Source: Cephalopachus bancanus
Lineage: Eukaryota > Chordata > Mammalia > Primates > Tarsiidae
Length of the DNA: 64,000 nt
Reading direction: 5' to 3'
Assembly (NCBI GenBank): GCA_027257055.1
Contig: JAPVLO010000055.1
Coordinates: 7,959,501-8,023,500 of the forward strand
The notes under the pieces were generated by a model. The model did no database searches and was not told where the DNA came from. It worked only from the letters and a program-made list of their open reading frames with translations. Below, piece after piece: positions 11,681 to 23,604 of this stretch (positions are counted from its first letter, which is position 1; every line of letters starts with the position of its first letter). A program made the translations under genes and the position numbers.

Positions 11681-13980
11681 TTTTTTTTTTCTTTTAAAGA
11701 TATGGAGTACAATTCAGGGTTAGGTACATAAGTGGCCATCATGCAGGTAAAGTTTGGGTACCCTTATTGATGCTATGTCCTCCCCTTTTCCCCTGGCAGT
11801 TTCCCACTACTGCCAATCCATTTCTTTTAGTATTATGATAGATATTTAGGGTCCACTTATGAATGAGTACATGTAGTATTCAGATCTTTGTTTCTGTGAT
11901 AAATAACTGAGACCCTAAATCCATCCCAGTTGCTGGGAAGTTCATAATTTTGTTTTTCTTTATGGCTGTGTAGTATTCCATTGTGTATATGTACCACATT
12001 TTATTTATCCAGTCCACTTTTGATGAACAGCATAGTACGATTTGTGTTTTTACTATTGTGAATAATGCTGCAATAAACGTGTGTGCAGGTATCTTTTTTA
12101 TAGAATGATTTCCATTCTTCTAGGTATATTCACAGAAGGGGGATTGCTGGGTCATATAGATGGTCAATTTATAGATCTTTTAGAAATCACCACACTGTTT
12201 TTTCCACAGAGGTTGTACTACTTAACATTCCTGCCAACAGTATAGAAGCATTCCCTTTTCCCCAAATCCTCTACAGCACCTGTTGTTTTTTGCATTATTG
12301 ATGATGACCATTTGGACGCATGATAGGTGGTATTTTAGTGTGTTTTAATTTGCATTTATTTGATTAGTGAGGCTAAGCGTTTATTCATGTATCTATTGGC
12401 TACTCACATGCTTTTTTCTGAGAAGTATCAATTCATATATTTTGCCCACTTTTTAATAGGATTGTGTTTTTTTGTTGTTATTTTGTTTTTTCTTTCAGCA
12501 CTTTTGAGTTCCTTGTAGATTCTAGATGTTAAGCCTTTGTCAGGTTTACAGTTGACAAATATTTTTCCCCATTCTGTGGGCTGTCTCCCCACTTTCTTGA
12601 TGGTTTCTTTGACTTTTCAGAAGATTTTGAGTTTAATGAAGTCTCACTTGTCTATCTTATCTCTTATGTCATGAGCATTTAGGATTTTGATCAGGAACTG
12701 GTTACCTATTCCAATTTCATAAGAATGTTTCTTACATTTTCTTCTACGATCCCTTTTTTTTTTTTTTTTTTTTTTGAGTTGGAGTCTCACTCTGTCGTCC
12801 AGACTGGAGTGCAGTGGCCGCTTCCGGCCACCGCAGCCTCGACCTGCCTCAGCCTTCCGAGTAGCCGGAATTACAGGTGCGCACTACCACGCCCGGCTGA
12901 TTTTTTGATTTATTGTAGAGATGAGGTCTCCCTGCCCAGGCGGGTCTCGAACCCACGGGCTCAGGCAATCCACTCACCTCAGCCTCCCAAAGGCACGGGA
13001 TTACAGGCTGAGCCACCGAGCCCGGCTCTTCTACGATTCTTATAGTTTGAGGTTATACATTTAAGTCTTTGATCCATTTGGTGTTGATTTCTGTGTATGG
13101 TGATAGATAGGGGTCCTCCTGCATATGGTCAGTCACTTTTCCCAGCACCTTTTACTGAATAAATTCTCCTCTCACAGTGGTTGTTGGTGGAGACTTTGTC
13201 AAAGATGAGTTTATTGAGAAATTTAGGTTTTGCTTCCATAATCTCTATCCTGTTCCATTGGTCTATATGCCTGTTCTTATACCAATACCAGCCTGTTTTG
13301 ATTATTATAACTTTATTGTAGAGTTTGAAGTCTGGGATTGTGATACATCCTGCTTTGTTTCTTTTGCTGAGGATTGTTTTTGCTATTTGTGGTCTTTTAT
13401 GTTTCCATATGGATTTCTATATTGTTTTTTCCAGGTCTGAGAAGAATGATTTGGTAATTTAATGGGCATTGCATTAATTCTGTAGCTTGCCTTTGATAGG
13501 ATTCCATCTTAACAAAGTTAAATCTTCCAATCCATGAACATGGAATTTTGTTTTATGTTGGTGTCGTCTTTGATTTCTTTGAGCAATGTTTTATAGTTTT
13601 CATTGTAAAGGTCTTTCACTTCTCGAATTAGGAAAATTCCAACATATTTCATTTTTTTGTGGCTACTGTGAATGAGATTGTGTTGTTTATTTGGTTCTCT
13701 GTCTGTTTATTGTTGGTGTATAAAAATGTGACTTTTTTTGCATGTTTATTTTATACCCTGAGATTTTGCCAAAGTCCTTTATCAGTGCAAGGAGATTTTT
13801 GACAGAGTCTCTTGGGTTTTCATGGTTTAGTATCTTGCTCTCTGCAAAGAGGGATAACTTAACTTCCTCTTTTCCTATTTGTATACCCTAGATTTCCTTC
13901 TCTTGTCTGATTGCTCTAGCTAGGACTTCCAGCACTATGTTGAACAGGAAGAGTGAGATTTCACAGCCTTTTCTTTGTTC
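11681..13980 (-). mobile_element. L1-2: 5'-truncated LINE-1 nested inside L1-1
   Basis: A poly-T run at 11681-11690 precedes the complement of the L1 3' terminus ('aaagatatggagtacaattc'). The 3' UTR, the ORF2 C-terminal region and the RT follow, ending near 13980. Left and right of it the ORF1 of L1-1 is interrupted and resumes at the same ORF1 coordinate, judged against the plus-strand L1 at 34,880. A diverged target duplication is likely ('ctttcttttgtc' at 11662-11673, 'ttttctttgttctgtc' at 13969-13984). An Alu sits inside. Confidence 0.85.
12751..13026 (-). mobile_element. Alu SINE, tarsier-type, with internal deletion
   Basis: Minus-strand Alu nested in L1-2. Target duplication TCTTCTACGAT is perfect (12740-12750 and 13027-13037). 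About 20 bp of the right arm present in sister copies (between 'cctcgacctgc' and 'ctcagccttc') is missing. Confidence 0.95.
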
Positions 13981-15818
13981 TGTCTTTTTAAGCTTTTTTT
14001 CTATGTATTTAACCATTTGGGTTAGGCTAATATTTTGGTCATCAAGCTCTAAGATTCTTTCTTCTGCTTTCCATGTTTGTCAGTTTGTTATTTATTTTGC
14101 TCATTGTACTTTTTATTGTTATCATCTCTGTTATAATTTCATTCATTTTTTCATCTTGTCTTTAATGATTTGTATTCATTGTCTTCCCATCATTACCTTG
14201 ATGTCTGGATTTGTGATCTGAGAACAGCCATTCTGGAGGCTCTTCACTGTTTGAGTTTCCAAGTCTGTATTTTCAGGCACTGCCTTTCCAAGGGTCTGGG
14301 GGGAACCTGTGTTCTTCCGTTGATTCTTCTTCATTTGTGATGAATTCTTCACTTCTTTTTTCCTCTTTAATTCAATTACTCAGTGAGGTAGGGATAAGTT
14401 TCACTTCATTTGCTCAACTCCCTATTCTTCCTTAGGTAGAGTTTCTGGATTTGGTCAATTTTGAGGCCAGGCTGGGGTTAGGGGGTTTGTGCTGTCTTTT
14501 TGCAGTTTTGAGATTTGATTAAGGTATGATGGGGGGAGCTAAGGTTCAGAAGCTACCTGCAGATTGCAATATGCCCTCACTGGGATATGTGCCCCCTGGA
14601 ATCCAGTTCCTACCACCTTACCCTATGTCCATGCAGTGGAAACATATATATACCCGCTGAAACCAAAATGGGATAAGAGAAAGGAAAAGAACAGAAAAAG
14701 AAAGAAGAAAGAAGGATGAAGAAAAAGAAGAAAAAACAAGGAAAACAAACAGCAAGGAAATAAACAGATAAACATGAAACAGAACAAAACAAAACAAACA
14801 CAAAAACAACAAAACATAAACCCATATGCAAAAAAATGAAGAGGACTAAAAGGGGAATCAAATCAGAATACACAAGCGCAATGATATGTATGGAGAGGGT
14901 GAGCAAAAAAGAAGGAAAAAAAACTCAAAACTTTTGTGAGTCTTGAGCTCCCTCTCACTCTGTCTTCTGCCTGTTTCCAGAGGTTCCTTTTTTACTAGCA
15001 TGTCCCTAGAACTGCTGCTTTTGGCTCAAGTGGGTGGGAGCAAGCTTCAGACTCTAGACTTTCTGCTCTGCTGTCTGTGTTGATCAGTCAGGCTGCTTTC
15101 CATGTGAGTCAGATGCTCCATGGATTGTTGGGGGTGGGGGGAAAGGGGCTGGATCAGATCAAGAATTACCCTTACTCTTCTGCTACTAGGTCTTTCACTC
15201 CCACTGCACTGGTCTGTGAATAGGCCAGTGTGGAGTGTGGGGCATCTGGGTTTCCAAGTCAGCAGCTGCCTCTGTCTATCATGTACCTGGAGTATCCTCC
15301 CTGGTCAATGATGATGGATCCCAGAGGGGTGTACAGATCACCCCTCAATCCCAGGATACAGGCTTCTCAGTACTGGGTGAACCAAAGGATGTCTCTGCTC
15401 AGTTCCAGGACATAGAAAATGGTGCCAACTGGTATCGTTTCCTGACAGAACTCAACTAGGGACCGCCTCCTTATGATTCTTCATGATCCCTCCTGCCAAT
15501 GCTTGACCTGTTCCTGCAGTTGGTGGTATTGGGTCAAGGGCCAGGTGCCAGGTGTTGAGAGGCAATTATCTCTGACCCTTTTTCCCAAGGGATGACCTGA
15601 GAATGGCAGATGTTCTTGACACAAGGGCGCCGGACTCAGAGAGTAAGTTACATCTGCTTCTGCAGGGGAGTCCCAGACTTTTTCCCGTGTTTCCCTTCAG
15701 TCAAACATTCACTCACCAGCTTGTGCACACACATTCATGCAGATTCATTCTTAACACACTCACCCATGCAGAGACTCATACACTGTGACTGGTTCTATCA
15801 CTATCTTGCCCCTCCTCC
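13981..15818 (-). mobile_element. L1-1: LINE-1, 5' part (ORF1 N-terminal part and 5' UTR)
   Basis: The minus strand resumes ORF1 of L1-1 at about 13981-14330, including a match to the ORF1 segment at 34798-34880. The 5' UTR follows. On the plus strand it includes a purine-rich tract (14660-14830) that corresponds to the pyrimidine-rich tract of the plus L1 at 34075-34200. The 5' end near 15818 reads, on the minus strand, 'gggaggaggggcaagatagt', a typical L1 start. Target duplication copies are listed under the 8754-11680 entry. Confidence 0.85.
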
Positions 15819-15833
15819 CAAGATCCTACAATT

Positions 15834-16040
15834 ATAAAGAAGACAAAGGGCACAGATATTTACCAACTTGTGAGATTGTGAACTATTGACTTCACTTAGT
15901 GTCCTCAGATGAAATATCATTTTCAAAAACTTACCAGGTGTTTTCATTATATTTTAAACAGTATGCCAAATCACAAATTTATTTTAAAATTTATGTTTCT
16001 ATCCAGATTATCAAGATCATCTAAAAGTTTTATGAAATTA
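15834..16040 (-). repeat. Unidentified old repeat, copy B (proximal piece)
   Basis: Reverse complement matches copy A at about 7480-7693. The stretch 15823-15905 against 7610-7694 is ungapped with roughly 83% identity by eye. The match stops exactly where L1-1 begins, showing that L1-1 inserted into a pre-existing copy. Confidence 0.75.
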
Positions 16041-16554
16041 ACAAAGACACTTGCAAGGAATTCAGAGGAGAAAAGAGCAACTGATTTCTAGTTACTAGAA
16101 TGCACACTGAGTACAACATAGGTCAAATGTGTGTACTATTTCCACACATGTTGTTATCTATGAGGGCACAGCAGTGAGTGTTGTGTATGCATCAAGATAC
16201 ATCAGCATGGTACATGCTTTATTTTTTCCAAATTGTGTCTTTAGTTCTAGAATGCCAAGCATAACCATTTCGGGAATTTAATGAATCTTCAAGAAATTAT
16301 ACTTCTTAAATTAATGTTTTCTTTTAACAGTAATCTCAAAATATATTAAAAGTACGTTTGTGATCATCTGAAAAGGTCACAATGGACCTAAGTGCCACCA
16401 CCATGTTTTTTGTTTGTTTGTTTTTCCCATGGTCACTTTGAATTTATTAGCACCCTGGGGCTACAATAAATAGCATCAACTACTGAGAAGATTCCTAATT
16501 TTCAAGATGTACTTAGTCAGACTCAAGAAGTGCTTTGAAGATTTAAAATATAGA
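16041..16554. other. Unassigned sequence
   Basis: No gene or repeat was recognised apart from a short (GTTT)n run near 16405-16425. Confidence 0.5.
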
Positions 16555-16645
16555 AACTAACTTAATCTTCACAATAATCCTAAAAACTCAATTATTATCA
16601 TCTTACAGATTAGAAAGGTGGTGGCCAAGTTAGTTTGTAGCAAAC
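16555..16645 (-). repeat. MIR SINE relic
   Basis: Good reverse-strand MIR match: 'taatcttcacaataatccta' followed by 'aattattatcatcttacaga', corresponding to the MIR 'tcctcacaacaaccct ... attattatccccattttacaga' stretch. Confidence 0.75.
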
Positions 16646-17299
16646 TGAGGAATAAAAACCTTTCATCTGGTTCTGGAGTCACCCCTCTTGAATAAAGAGC
16701 TGCAGTTCATTAAGAAGGGAAAACATGGTGAGGAATGAGACGTCTCAAGACATTCATCTTTATAAGCATGCCTGGTTATCTGGGCACTAAAGACGGATTA
16801 TCATTCAAGCATCTAAGGATGTAATTTACATTAGGTGATTAAATGAGATGAACTTTATTTCAACAGTTGCAAAACAATACGTTGAAAAGCTAAACAACCA
16901 TTTATGTTTATTTTATTCTTTACAAATAAAGGATAAGAAAAATACCTTTAGCCTGGCAAAGTATATCTACTAAAAATTAATTAAAAATGATCATTTCTTC
17001 TGAAATATTAGAAGAATTCACCTTTAAAGCACAAATAAAGGAAGCATGTCTATTAACATGCTGCTATTTCAACACTGACGGATTCTCACAAGTGCAGTGA
17101 GTCAATAAAATAAAGTCAAAATATCAGAAAGATGATATTAGTCTTAAAGAGAAAACCAAATGACACCATAGAAAAATTACAAGATTTAAAAAAAGAATTT
17201 AGTAAGTTGCAAGGTATGAATTAAATATATATCAGACAAGATTCAATCAGGGAAAGAGAAACTGCTCTGAATATTCAAAAGAAAATATGGTTTACTTCT

Positions 17300-17745
17300 G
17301 GAAATTAAAGGCTATGTCCGTTTTCACTTACTGCTATAAACAGTTACGTGGTTTAAACAATCAGAACGCATTCTCTTGCAAATCTGGAGGCTGTAAGTCC
17401 AAAATCATGGTGTCAGTAGAGCCATGTTTTATCTAAAGGCTCTATGAAATAATACTTTCATCCTTGGTGTTCCTTGCCGTATAGATGTATCACTCCAAAA
17501 GAAGGTTTCAATCTTCATATGACCTTCTTTCCTGTGTGTATCTATTTGTGGTTATACTTCTTCTCTTCTTATAAGGACACAAGTCATATTGAACCTAAGT
17601 ACTCCCCTACTTCAGTATAACCTAATTCATCTTTAATAATTACTACTGAAAAGATCCTATTTCCTAAACAAGTCCCTTTCATAGGTATCAGGGGTTAACA
17701 CCACAACATAACTTGTGTGGGGGATCAAGTTTCATCAACAAAAGA
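17300..17745 (-). mobile_element. MaLR-type LTR relic
   Basis: Reverse-strand LTR of the mammalian apparent LTR retrotransposon class. It has, in order, 'ttactgctataaacagttac', 'aatctggaggctgtaagtcc', 'ataaggacacaagtcatatt', 'tttcctaaacaagtcccttt' and 'cataggtatcaggggttaac'. No internal coding region is seen. The subfamily is uncertain. Confidence 0.75.
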
Positions 17746-18094
17746 GGGTTATGTAGGCATTGAAAAGACTAGGAAACACAGATCAGGGAAAACTAGTCTA
17801 GTTTATGGAACCCAAAAAATGATGTTGATAATTTTTGCCACATGAGTCCCAAAGCAAGTGAACTTCTGGTAAACACCCAGATGCTCACATCTGCCAACAA
17901 ATGACATCTACAAGACTGCCTGTGTCTTCCATAGAAACATTTGCTTCTCTTATATTCAATTCACTCACTCATGCACAAAGTCGAAACTAGTAAGCTTTGG
18001 GCAAGGCATATTAGGGAATATGGCTTCTAGATTTCCAGTTTTTGTAATAACTTAAAATGTTGGGGGTAATGATGAGCATCAGGGGACAATATTA
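17746..18094. other. Unassigned sequence
   Basis: No gene or repeat family was recognised. Confidence 0.5.
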
Positions 18095-18330
18095 AACATA
18101 ATTTACAAAATCAATTAAATTTCTACTTACAAGGAATAAACATAGAAATCAATTTACAATTTAAAAATAACATTTGTAATAACAATATACATGAAGTCTA
18201 AAAATTGTTCCAACAAAATCTATGTTGTACATTTGTGGAGAAAATATAAAAGTTTACTGAAAGTTAAAGATTTATTGAATTTAAATATAATTACAGTTCT
18301 CTAAAGATTTGTTGATTCCTATGAACGTTA
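18095..18330 (+). repeat. Very old LINE-1 relic
   Basis: A faint ORF2-like order: 'aaatcaattaaatttctact', 'ggaataaacatagaaatcaa', then 'aaaagtttactgaaagttaa'. It is far too decayed for a reading frame. The call rests on word order only. Confidence 0.4.
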
Positions 18331-19846
18331 ATAGAAACAATGTTTCTAGTAGAAAAAAACTGAGCATAAATCATATCTAACAACAAGAGGTAATAAGAAA
18401 ATTATAATATATTTACAAAATTGAGTATTAGACAAAGTTGAAAATAATGCACTTCAGCCATATGTAGCAAAAATATTCAAATTTAAGATTTTAATATTTA
18501 GTAAAAAACAGTTGTGGAATATTTAATATAACATGATAACATTTTATTAACCTTCAAAAATAAGTAATTAGAAAAAAGATATGTTTTAAACAAAATACGT
18601 GGCAAAACTATTTTTAAAAGTCAAAGGAATTATTAACACAAAATTGAGGCTAATCAATATTTCAACAGAGGCCCCTCATTGCTACTGGTTATATTGCAGA
18701 TCTTAGGTGGATTAGTAAAACCAGGAGTATTTATTTTATAAATGTGTTTTATAAATTATGTATATATATATATACATATATATTTATATATATATAAAAC
18801 ATGTATTCCTTCAAAGACTTCAGCTATTGAAAAATAAATATTTTGTGAAAGAAAAGAATAAATGAGTGACTAAATAAAACTTTTTTAAAAGTTACAATTT
18901 TTTTTCCACATGGCAATGGGTTATAATATCTCTCTTTAAAGACAGTTTGTCTAGGAGTTTAGATTTTTGTCAAAGTCATAATAGATGGTATAAAAATAAC
19001 TGGATTTCACTAGTCTAGCTGAAAAGTCACATGACCAGGGGAAATATTAAAAGTTTATGCTGAAATAACAGAATAAAAAATAGGGAAAAGGAGAGAGTAG
19101 ACAATAATGCAATTTATCTGTTTACATTCATTCACCATGACGATAGCTAAATGCATGCTTACTCTTAGAAGCGGGATCTTTCCTCACTTACATATTCAGT
19201 AACATCAGCCAGGACCTAAAATTTCTGAAAGTTTTTATGAAGGGTAAAAATTGTAATAAAAACTGCATCTTAATTACTGTTTTATTAAATGCTGCATAAA
19301 TGTATTCAAGTTAGCAACAAATGTACTTGGTAGCACAATATTGATTCATTTATCTTATCAACATTTATTAGTCACCAAATTTGTACCAGGCATGTTTTTA
19401 GATAGGAGATTGTATAAAGAAGAAGCACAGTCTCAGACTTTGTAAGTATATTAGTCAAGTAGAGAAACCAGATAAATATAAAAACTAGTAGTCCAGTGTG
19501 GCATGCACTGTAAGAGGGCTATGTACCTAGAAAAGACTACAGAAACACCAAGGATGAAATCACTCACTGAATCAAAGGAAGAAAGGTGAATGCTTCAAAG
19601 TAAAGGTTATGCTAAAACAGGAAAACCAACTCTGAGACAAACATGTGCATGCCAGAAGTTTATCGTGAAGGTATTTGGGATCAACACCAGTTGGGGCAGG
19701 AATGAAGGAAGCAGGAATGGGTAGAAGGTAAAACAAAGTCTTGGGGACCACTAGAGTTAGGATGGTGCTTCAGAGTGTGGCCTAAGTCAAGTCAGGACAT
19801 GGATTTCACAGCATTTCTTTCTTAGTCACCCATTGGATGAGAGGTG

Positions 19847-19849
<3 letters not shown>
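18331..19849. other. AT-rich unassigned sequence with a TA microsatellite
   Basis: There is an imperfect (TA)n run at about 18760-18797. The rest is AT-rich with no gene or clear transposon. Confidence 0.5.

Positions 19850-19884
<35 letters not shown>
19850..19884. repeat. (TG)n microsatellite
   Basis: About 17 uninterrupted TG dinucleotides. Confidence 0.98.
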
Positions 19885-19888
<4 letters not shown>

Positions 19889-20039
19889 ATACTTAGAGGT
19901 ACAAAAGTAGATACTGCAACTATGAAAAAATGAACTGAGAACTTTTTCTTTCTAGAATAATAGAAAATAATGTAATCTCGAAGACATTAAAAATTAAATT
20001 GTGAAAAATAAAAAGTGCAATGGAGATATTGGATAATAA

Positions 20040-20645
20040 TATTGATAACATCTCCTAGAAAACAGGAAAAAACACATAATAAAGTTAAAACATCAGGGTG
20101 TTCACAGAATAGGAGTTACAGACAAAGATAACAGAAAGACAGAAGAGAAAATATGAAAGAAAAATAATAAAATAAACATTTACAGACATGAAGAGTATAT
20201 TTTTTTAGATTGATGGCTGCTCATTATTTTTCAGCACAGTTGAAAAAAAAGGATCATATGACAAGAAGGTGCATCAATAGAATTTCAGAATATCAGCGGA
20301 AAATATGAAAGACCTTAAAGGCTTCCTGACAGAAAAGAAAAACAGGACACATAGAGAGGACTTGGAAAGAGGATGACTTCAAACCTACAAAATAACAAAA
20401 ATAGTATTATCTTCAAAAAATATGAGAATAATTTTTTGCAAACTATATTTTATACCAATCCAGAATGTATTAAACATGAAAATGAAATAGATATTTTTAC
20501 TTTTTAGGTTAACAGCCTCTCAAGAATTTTATATATCATACTGAAAGATATGCTCTACCAAAATAAGAAAATATGTTCAAGAAACACATGATATACAGAA
20601 AATATAGATACAGCCTAGAAAAGATGATAGAAATTCTAAAATGAT
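20040..20645 (+). repeat. Possible degraded LINE-1/HAL1 ORF1-like relic
   Basis: A-rich sequence with L1/HAL1-like phrases such as 'ggaaaatatgaaagacctta' and 'gaaagatatgctctaccaaa'. No frame survives. This is a weak family call. Confidence 0.35.
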
Positions 20646-20649
20646 AGTA

Positions 20650-21075
20650 TTCTATTCCATTTAGTGTTGCTATAAAGGAATATTCGAGGCTGGATAATTG
20701 ACAAGAAGAGAAGTTTGTTTAACAGATGAGTCTGCAGGCTGTACCAGAAGTATAGCACCAGAATTGACTTGGCTTCTGGGGAGATCTTCAGGCTGCTTCA
20801 ATTCATGGTGGAAGGGGAAGGAGAGCTGGCGTGTGCAGAGATCACATGCAAGAAGAAGCATGGGGGAGGTGGGAAGGTGCTAGGCTCTTTTAACAACAGT
20901 AATTGTGGGAACTGATAGAGCTTGAGCTAGAGGACATTTGTTACCACTTGTTTGCAAGGATAGCATCAAGTCCCCAGGACCCAAGCACCTCTTATTAGGC
21001 CTCACCACTAACACTGGGATCATATTTCAGCATGAGATTTGGTGGGGGTGGGGAATATATCCAAATGGTAGCAGA
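20650..21075 (-). mobile_element. MST/THE1-type MaLR LTR
   Basis: Clear reverse-strand MaLR LTR: 'gttgctataaaggaatattc' then 'gaggctggataattgac', 'ctgcaggctgtaccagaagt', 'ggcttctggggagatcttca', 'gcatgagatttggtgggggt' at the far end. It is a solitary LTR without internal sequence. Confidence 0.85.
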
Positions 21076-21739
21076 TAATGAAGGGAAATCCATGGACCAC
21101 AGCTGTTCAGCAGCCCTGTAGAAAGCTATCTTAAGACTAAAATGAGATTGATGGTTTATTTGATGCATTTGAACATATTAAAGAGATTTATACTTCTAGC
21201 ATTAAATTTATGGGCAAATTAAATAATAGCTAACAACAAAAAATGAAGGAAAATCTAACTAAATATATAAGACAATATTGGCTTCCAGGAACAAAAAATA
21301 CACTGTACAAGAAAGGAAATATTGTTTTAATACACTGATGTCCAAGCTGGGAATAATATTTAAATAGTTAAAGTCACAAAAATATCATTAATGTAACAAA
21401 AACTTGTGATGTATTAAGTTAAGTAAAAGGGATTTCTTCCTACAATTTCTTAGTAGGAAGTCAATAAGAAAGAATATAAGTAAGAGTAAAAAATTGTTCC
21501 TACTGAGAAACAAGACCACAGACTTCTTTTTTTTTTCATTATAAAATTGTATGTAACTATGGGGATGTTTATAAAAAAGAATCGTTGTAAGCTCAGGAGA
21601 GTTCTGCTGAGGTCATAAATTTGCAAATATTCAAGATATGGGGAATAGTTTAGGCTGTGAATATTGATTAAATAATTGGAATGATTGCAAAGAGGAAAGG
21701 GATAATATGATTAAGGACAGAAATCAGGAGCAGTGGGCC
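21076..21739. other. Unassigned AT-rich sequence
   Basis: No gene was recognised. Its right part may be the poorly preserved beginning of the next LTR. Confidence 0.45.
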
Positions 21740-22160
21740 ATGTGCCACCCTTATCCCCCAGTCTATATTTATTTCCCAATTCTCAGAACCTGTGAATGTT
21801 ACCTGGTATGAAAAAGACATTATTAAGTTTAGGATCTTGAGAGGAGAGCCTCATTCTGTATTACTGAGGTGGACACTAAATTCCATTCCATGTGTCATAT
21901 AAGAAATAGGCAGGGAGAGTACTGGGATACCTACACAAAGACAAAATATGGTGAGATGCCAACACAAGCCAAGAAATGCTGACCTGCAGAGGAAGTTGGA
22001 AGAGACAAGAAATAGCTTATTCTATAGACCATCCAGAGGGAGTAAAGCCTGCCAACACCTTAATTTTGGACTTCTAGACTCCAAAACTCTGAAAATAAAT
22101 TTTTCTTGGTTTTAACCACCAAGTTTGAGGAAGTATGCTACAGCAGCCACAGGAAACCCC
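21740..22160 (+). mobile_element. MaLR (MLT1-like) LTR relic
   Basis: Plus-strand order: 'attctcagaacctgtgaatg' then 'ttacctggtatgaaaaag', 'ttaggatcttgagaggagag', 'ccaacaccttaattttggac' followed by 'ttctagactccaaaactctg', AATAAA, and 'ctacagcagccacaggaaac'. This matches the polyadenylation half of MLT1-like LTRs. Confidence 0.75.
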
Positions 22161-22474
22161 TTATATACCAGGCAGCACTTTTAAGTGCGTCATTTTAAAG
22201 GTCAGGCCAAGAGATGGCATATCAGGCTTGTAAAAAGAGCTTGAATTAAGACCCTCAGGGAGTTTCTGATGACCATGTAAACATACTCATTGGAATGACA
22301 GATAGAACTGAGCTGAACTTGGATGCAGGTGAAAATAGGAGGTAGTGATTTCAAATTGCTGTTTTTATTTTTAATAGAAGTGGGGTAAAAGAAATATGCT
22401 TTCCACCCTAATGCTAAAATCAGAATCAAATGTTTGAAGAACTGTTCTATGATTGCACAGTGGGAGAAATGCAG

Positions 22475-22700
22475 AGTGGACAGTGAGAGCATTTGCATCA
22501 GAACACTTGGATTTGAACCCTGACTCCTCTACCTACCTGTTTAGAAACCATCTTTGCCACTTGACCTGAGATCTAGGATTCTCTCTGTTCTCATCTGTAT
22601 GTTGAGGATACTAATAGCTACCCACAGGGTCATTACATTTATTAAATTAAATGAAGTATCTAACATGCTGGCATGGTACACACGACGTGGCAAGTCCTTG
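22475..22700 (+). repeat. MIR SINE, well preserved
   Basis: Nearly complete MIR in order: 'cacttggatttgaaccctga', 'ctcctctacctacctg', 'ttgccacttgacctgagatc', 'tctcatctgtatgttgagga', 'cacagggtcatta', 'gctggcatggtacacacgac'. Confidence 0.88.
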
Positions 22701-22798
22701 TACTTGTAAGAGTTCTTGTTATTGTTGGAATCATTTTCCTTGTTAGCAGCTTTATACCCAAATTAGAATGCAGCAATGCTCTATAAAAATACGTATGA

Positions 22799-23090
22799 GC
22801 CGGGCTCTGTGGCTCAGCCTGTAATCCCGCGCCTTTGGGAGGCTGAGGTGAGTGGATTGCCTGAGCCCGAGGGTTCGAGACCCGCCTGGGCAGCGAGACC
22901 TCATCTCTACAATAAATTAAAAAAAAATCAGCTGGGCATGGTAGCGCGCGCCTGTAATTCCGGCTACTCGGAAGGCTGAGGTGGAAGGATCGCCGGAGCC
23001 CAGCAGGGCGAGGCTGCGGTGGCCGGGAGCGGCCACTGCACTCCAGTCTGGGCGACAGAGTGAGACTCCAACTCAAAAAAAAAAAAAAAA
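22799..23090 (+). mobile_element. Alu SINE, tarsier-type dimer
   Basis: Full-length plus-strand Alu. Target duplication ATACGTATGA is perfect (22789-22798 and 23091-23100). The right arm has the perfect 7-bp inverted repeat GTGGCCG-GGAG-CGGCCAC at 23019-23036. It faces another Alu of opposite strand 515 bp to the right. Confidence 0.96.
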
Positions 23091-23604
23091 ATACGTATGA
23101 ATTGCAAAAGTCTCTGACCAAGGTCACTACATATTATAAATGATATTTTCCCCCAAGTTGCTAAAGTCATCTGATAACCCAGTGTAGGTAACTGAGAGAT
23201 AAATGCAGAACTTTATTATAATATAGCCCTTGCAGTCTGCTAGCCATCATCAGTAGAAATACTGAAATAAAATGGAACATGTACCTTCTCCTTGAGGAAG
23301 CAAAGTATAAAATGCATTTCTTTTGTTAGGACTGAATGGCTCTATTCTTTAATGAGCACATATACCATAGAGGACTGATACCTTTTTTGTACAGCTGAAT
23401 CATTGTCACAGCCCAGCTTCCTGCGATGGATAAAATATTTCTCACTATAAGAAATTTTCTAAGCTGTACACATTTTTGTGTCAGGTGAAAGAAGCATATT
23501 TGCCAGAAGGGAAGACTGAAATTTCTAAGTACCTGGAAGAGATGAATAAAAATAAATTAGCTTTATTAGGTAACTCAACATGCTGGACACACTGAGAGAT
23601 AGAT

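Noticed and set aside
13969..14330. Two separate adjacent L1s in place of a nested pair
   Set aside because: ORF1 text resumes at the same coordinate on both sides of 11681-13980, which nested insertion explains and adjacency does not.
22660..23127. 155-codon minus-strand open frame
   Set aside because: The same antisense-Alu peptide, through the copy at 22799-23090.
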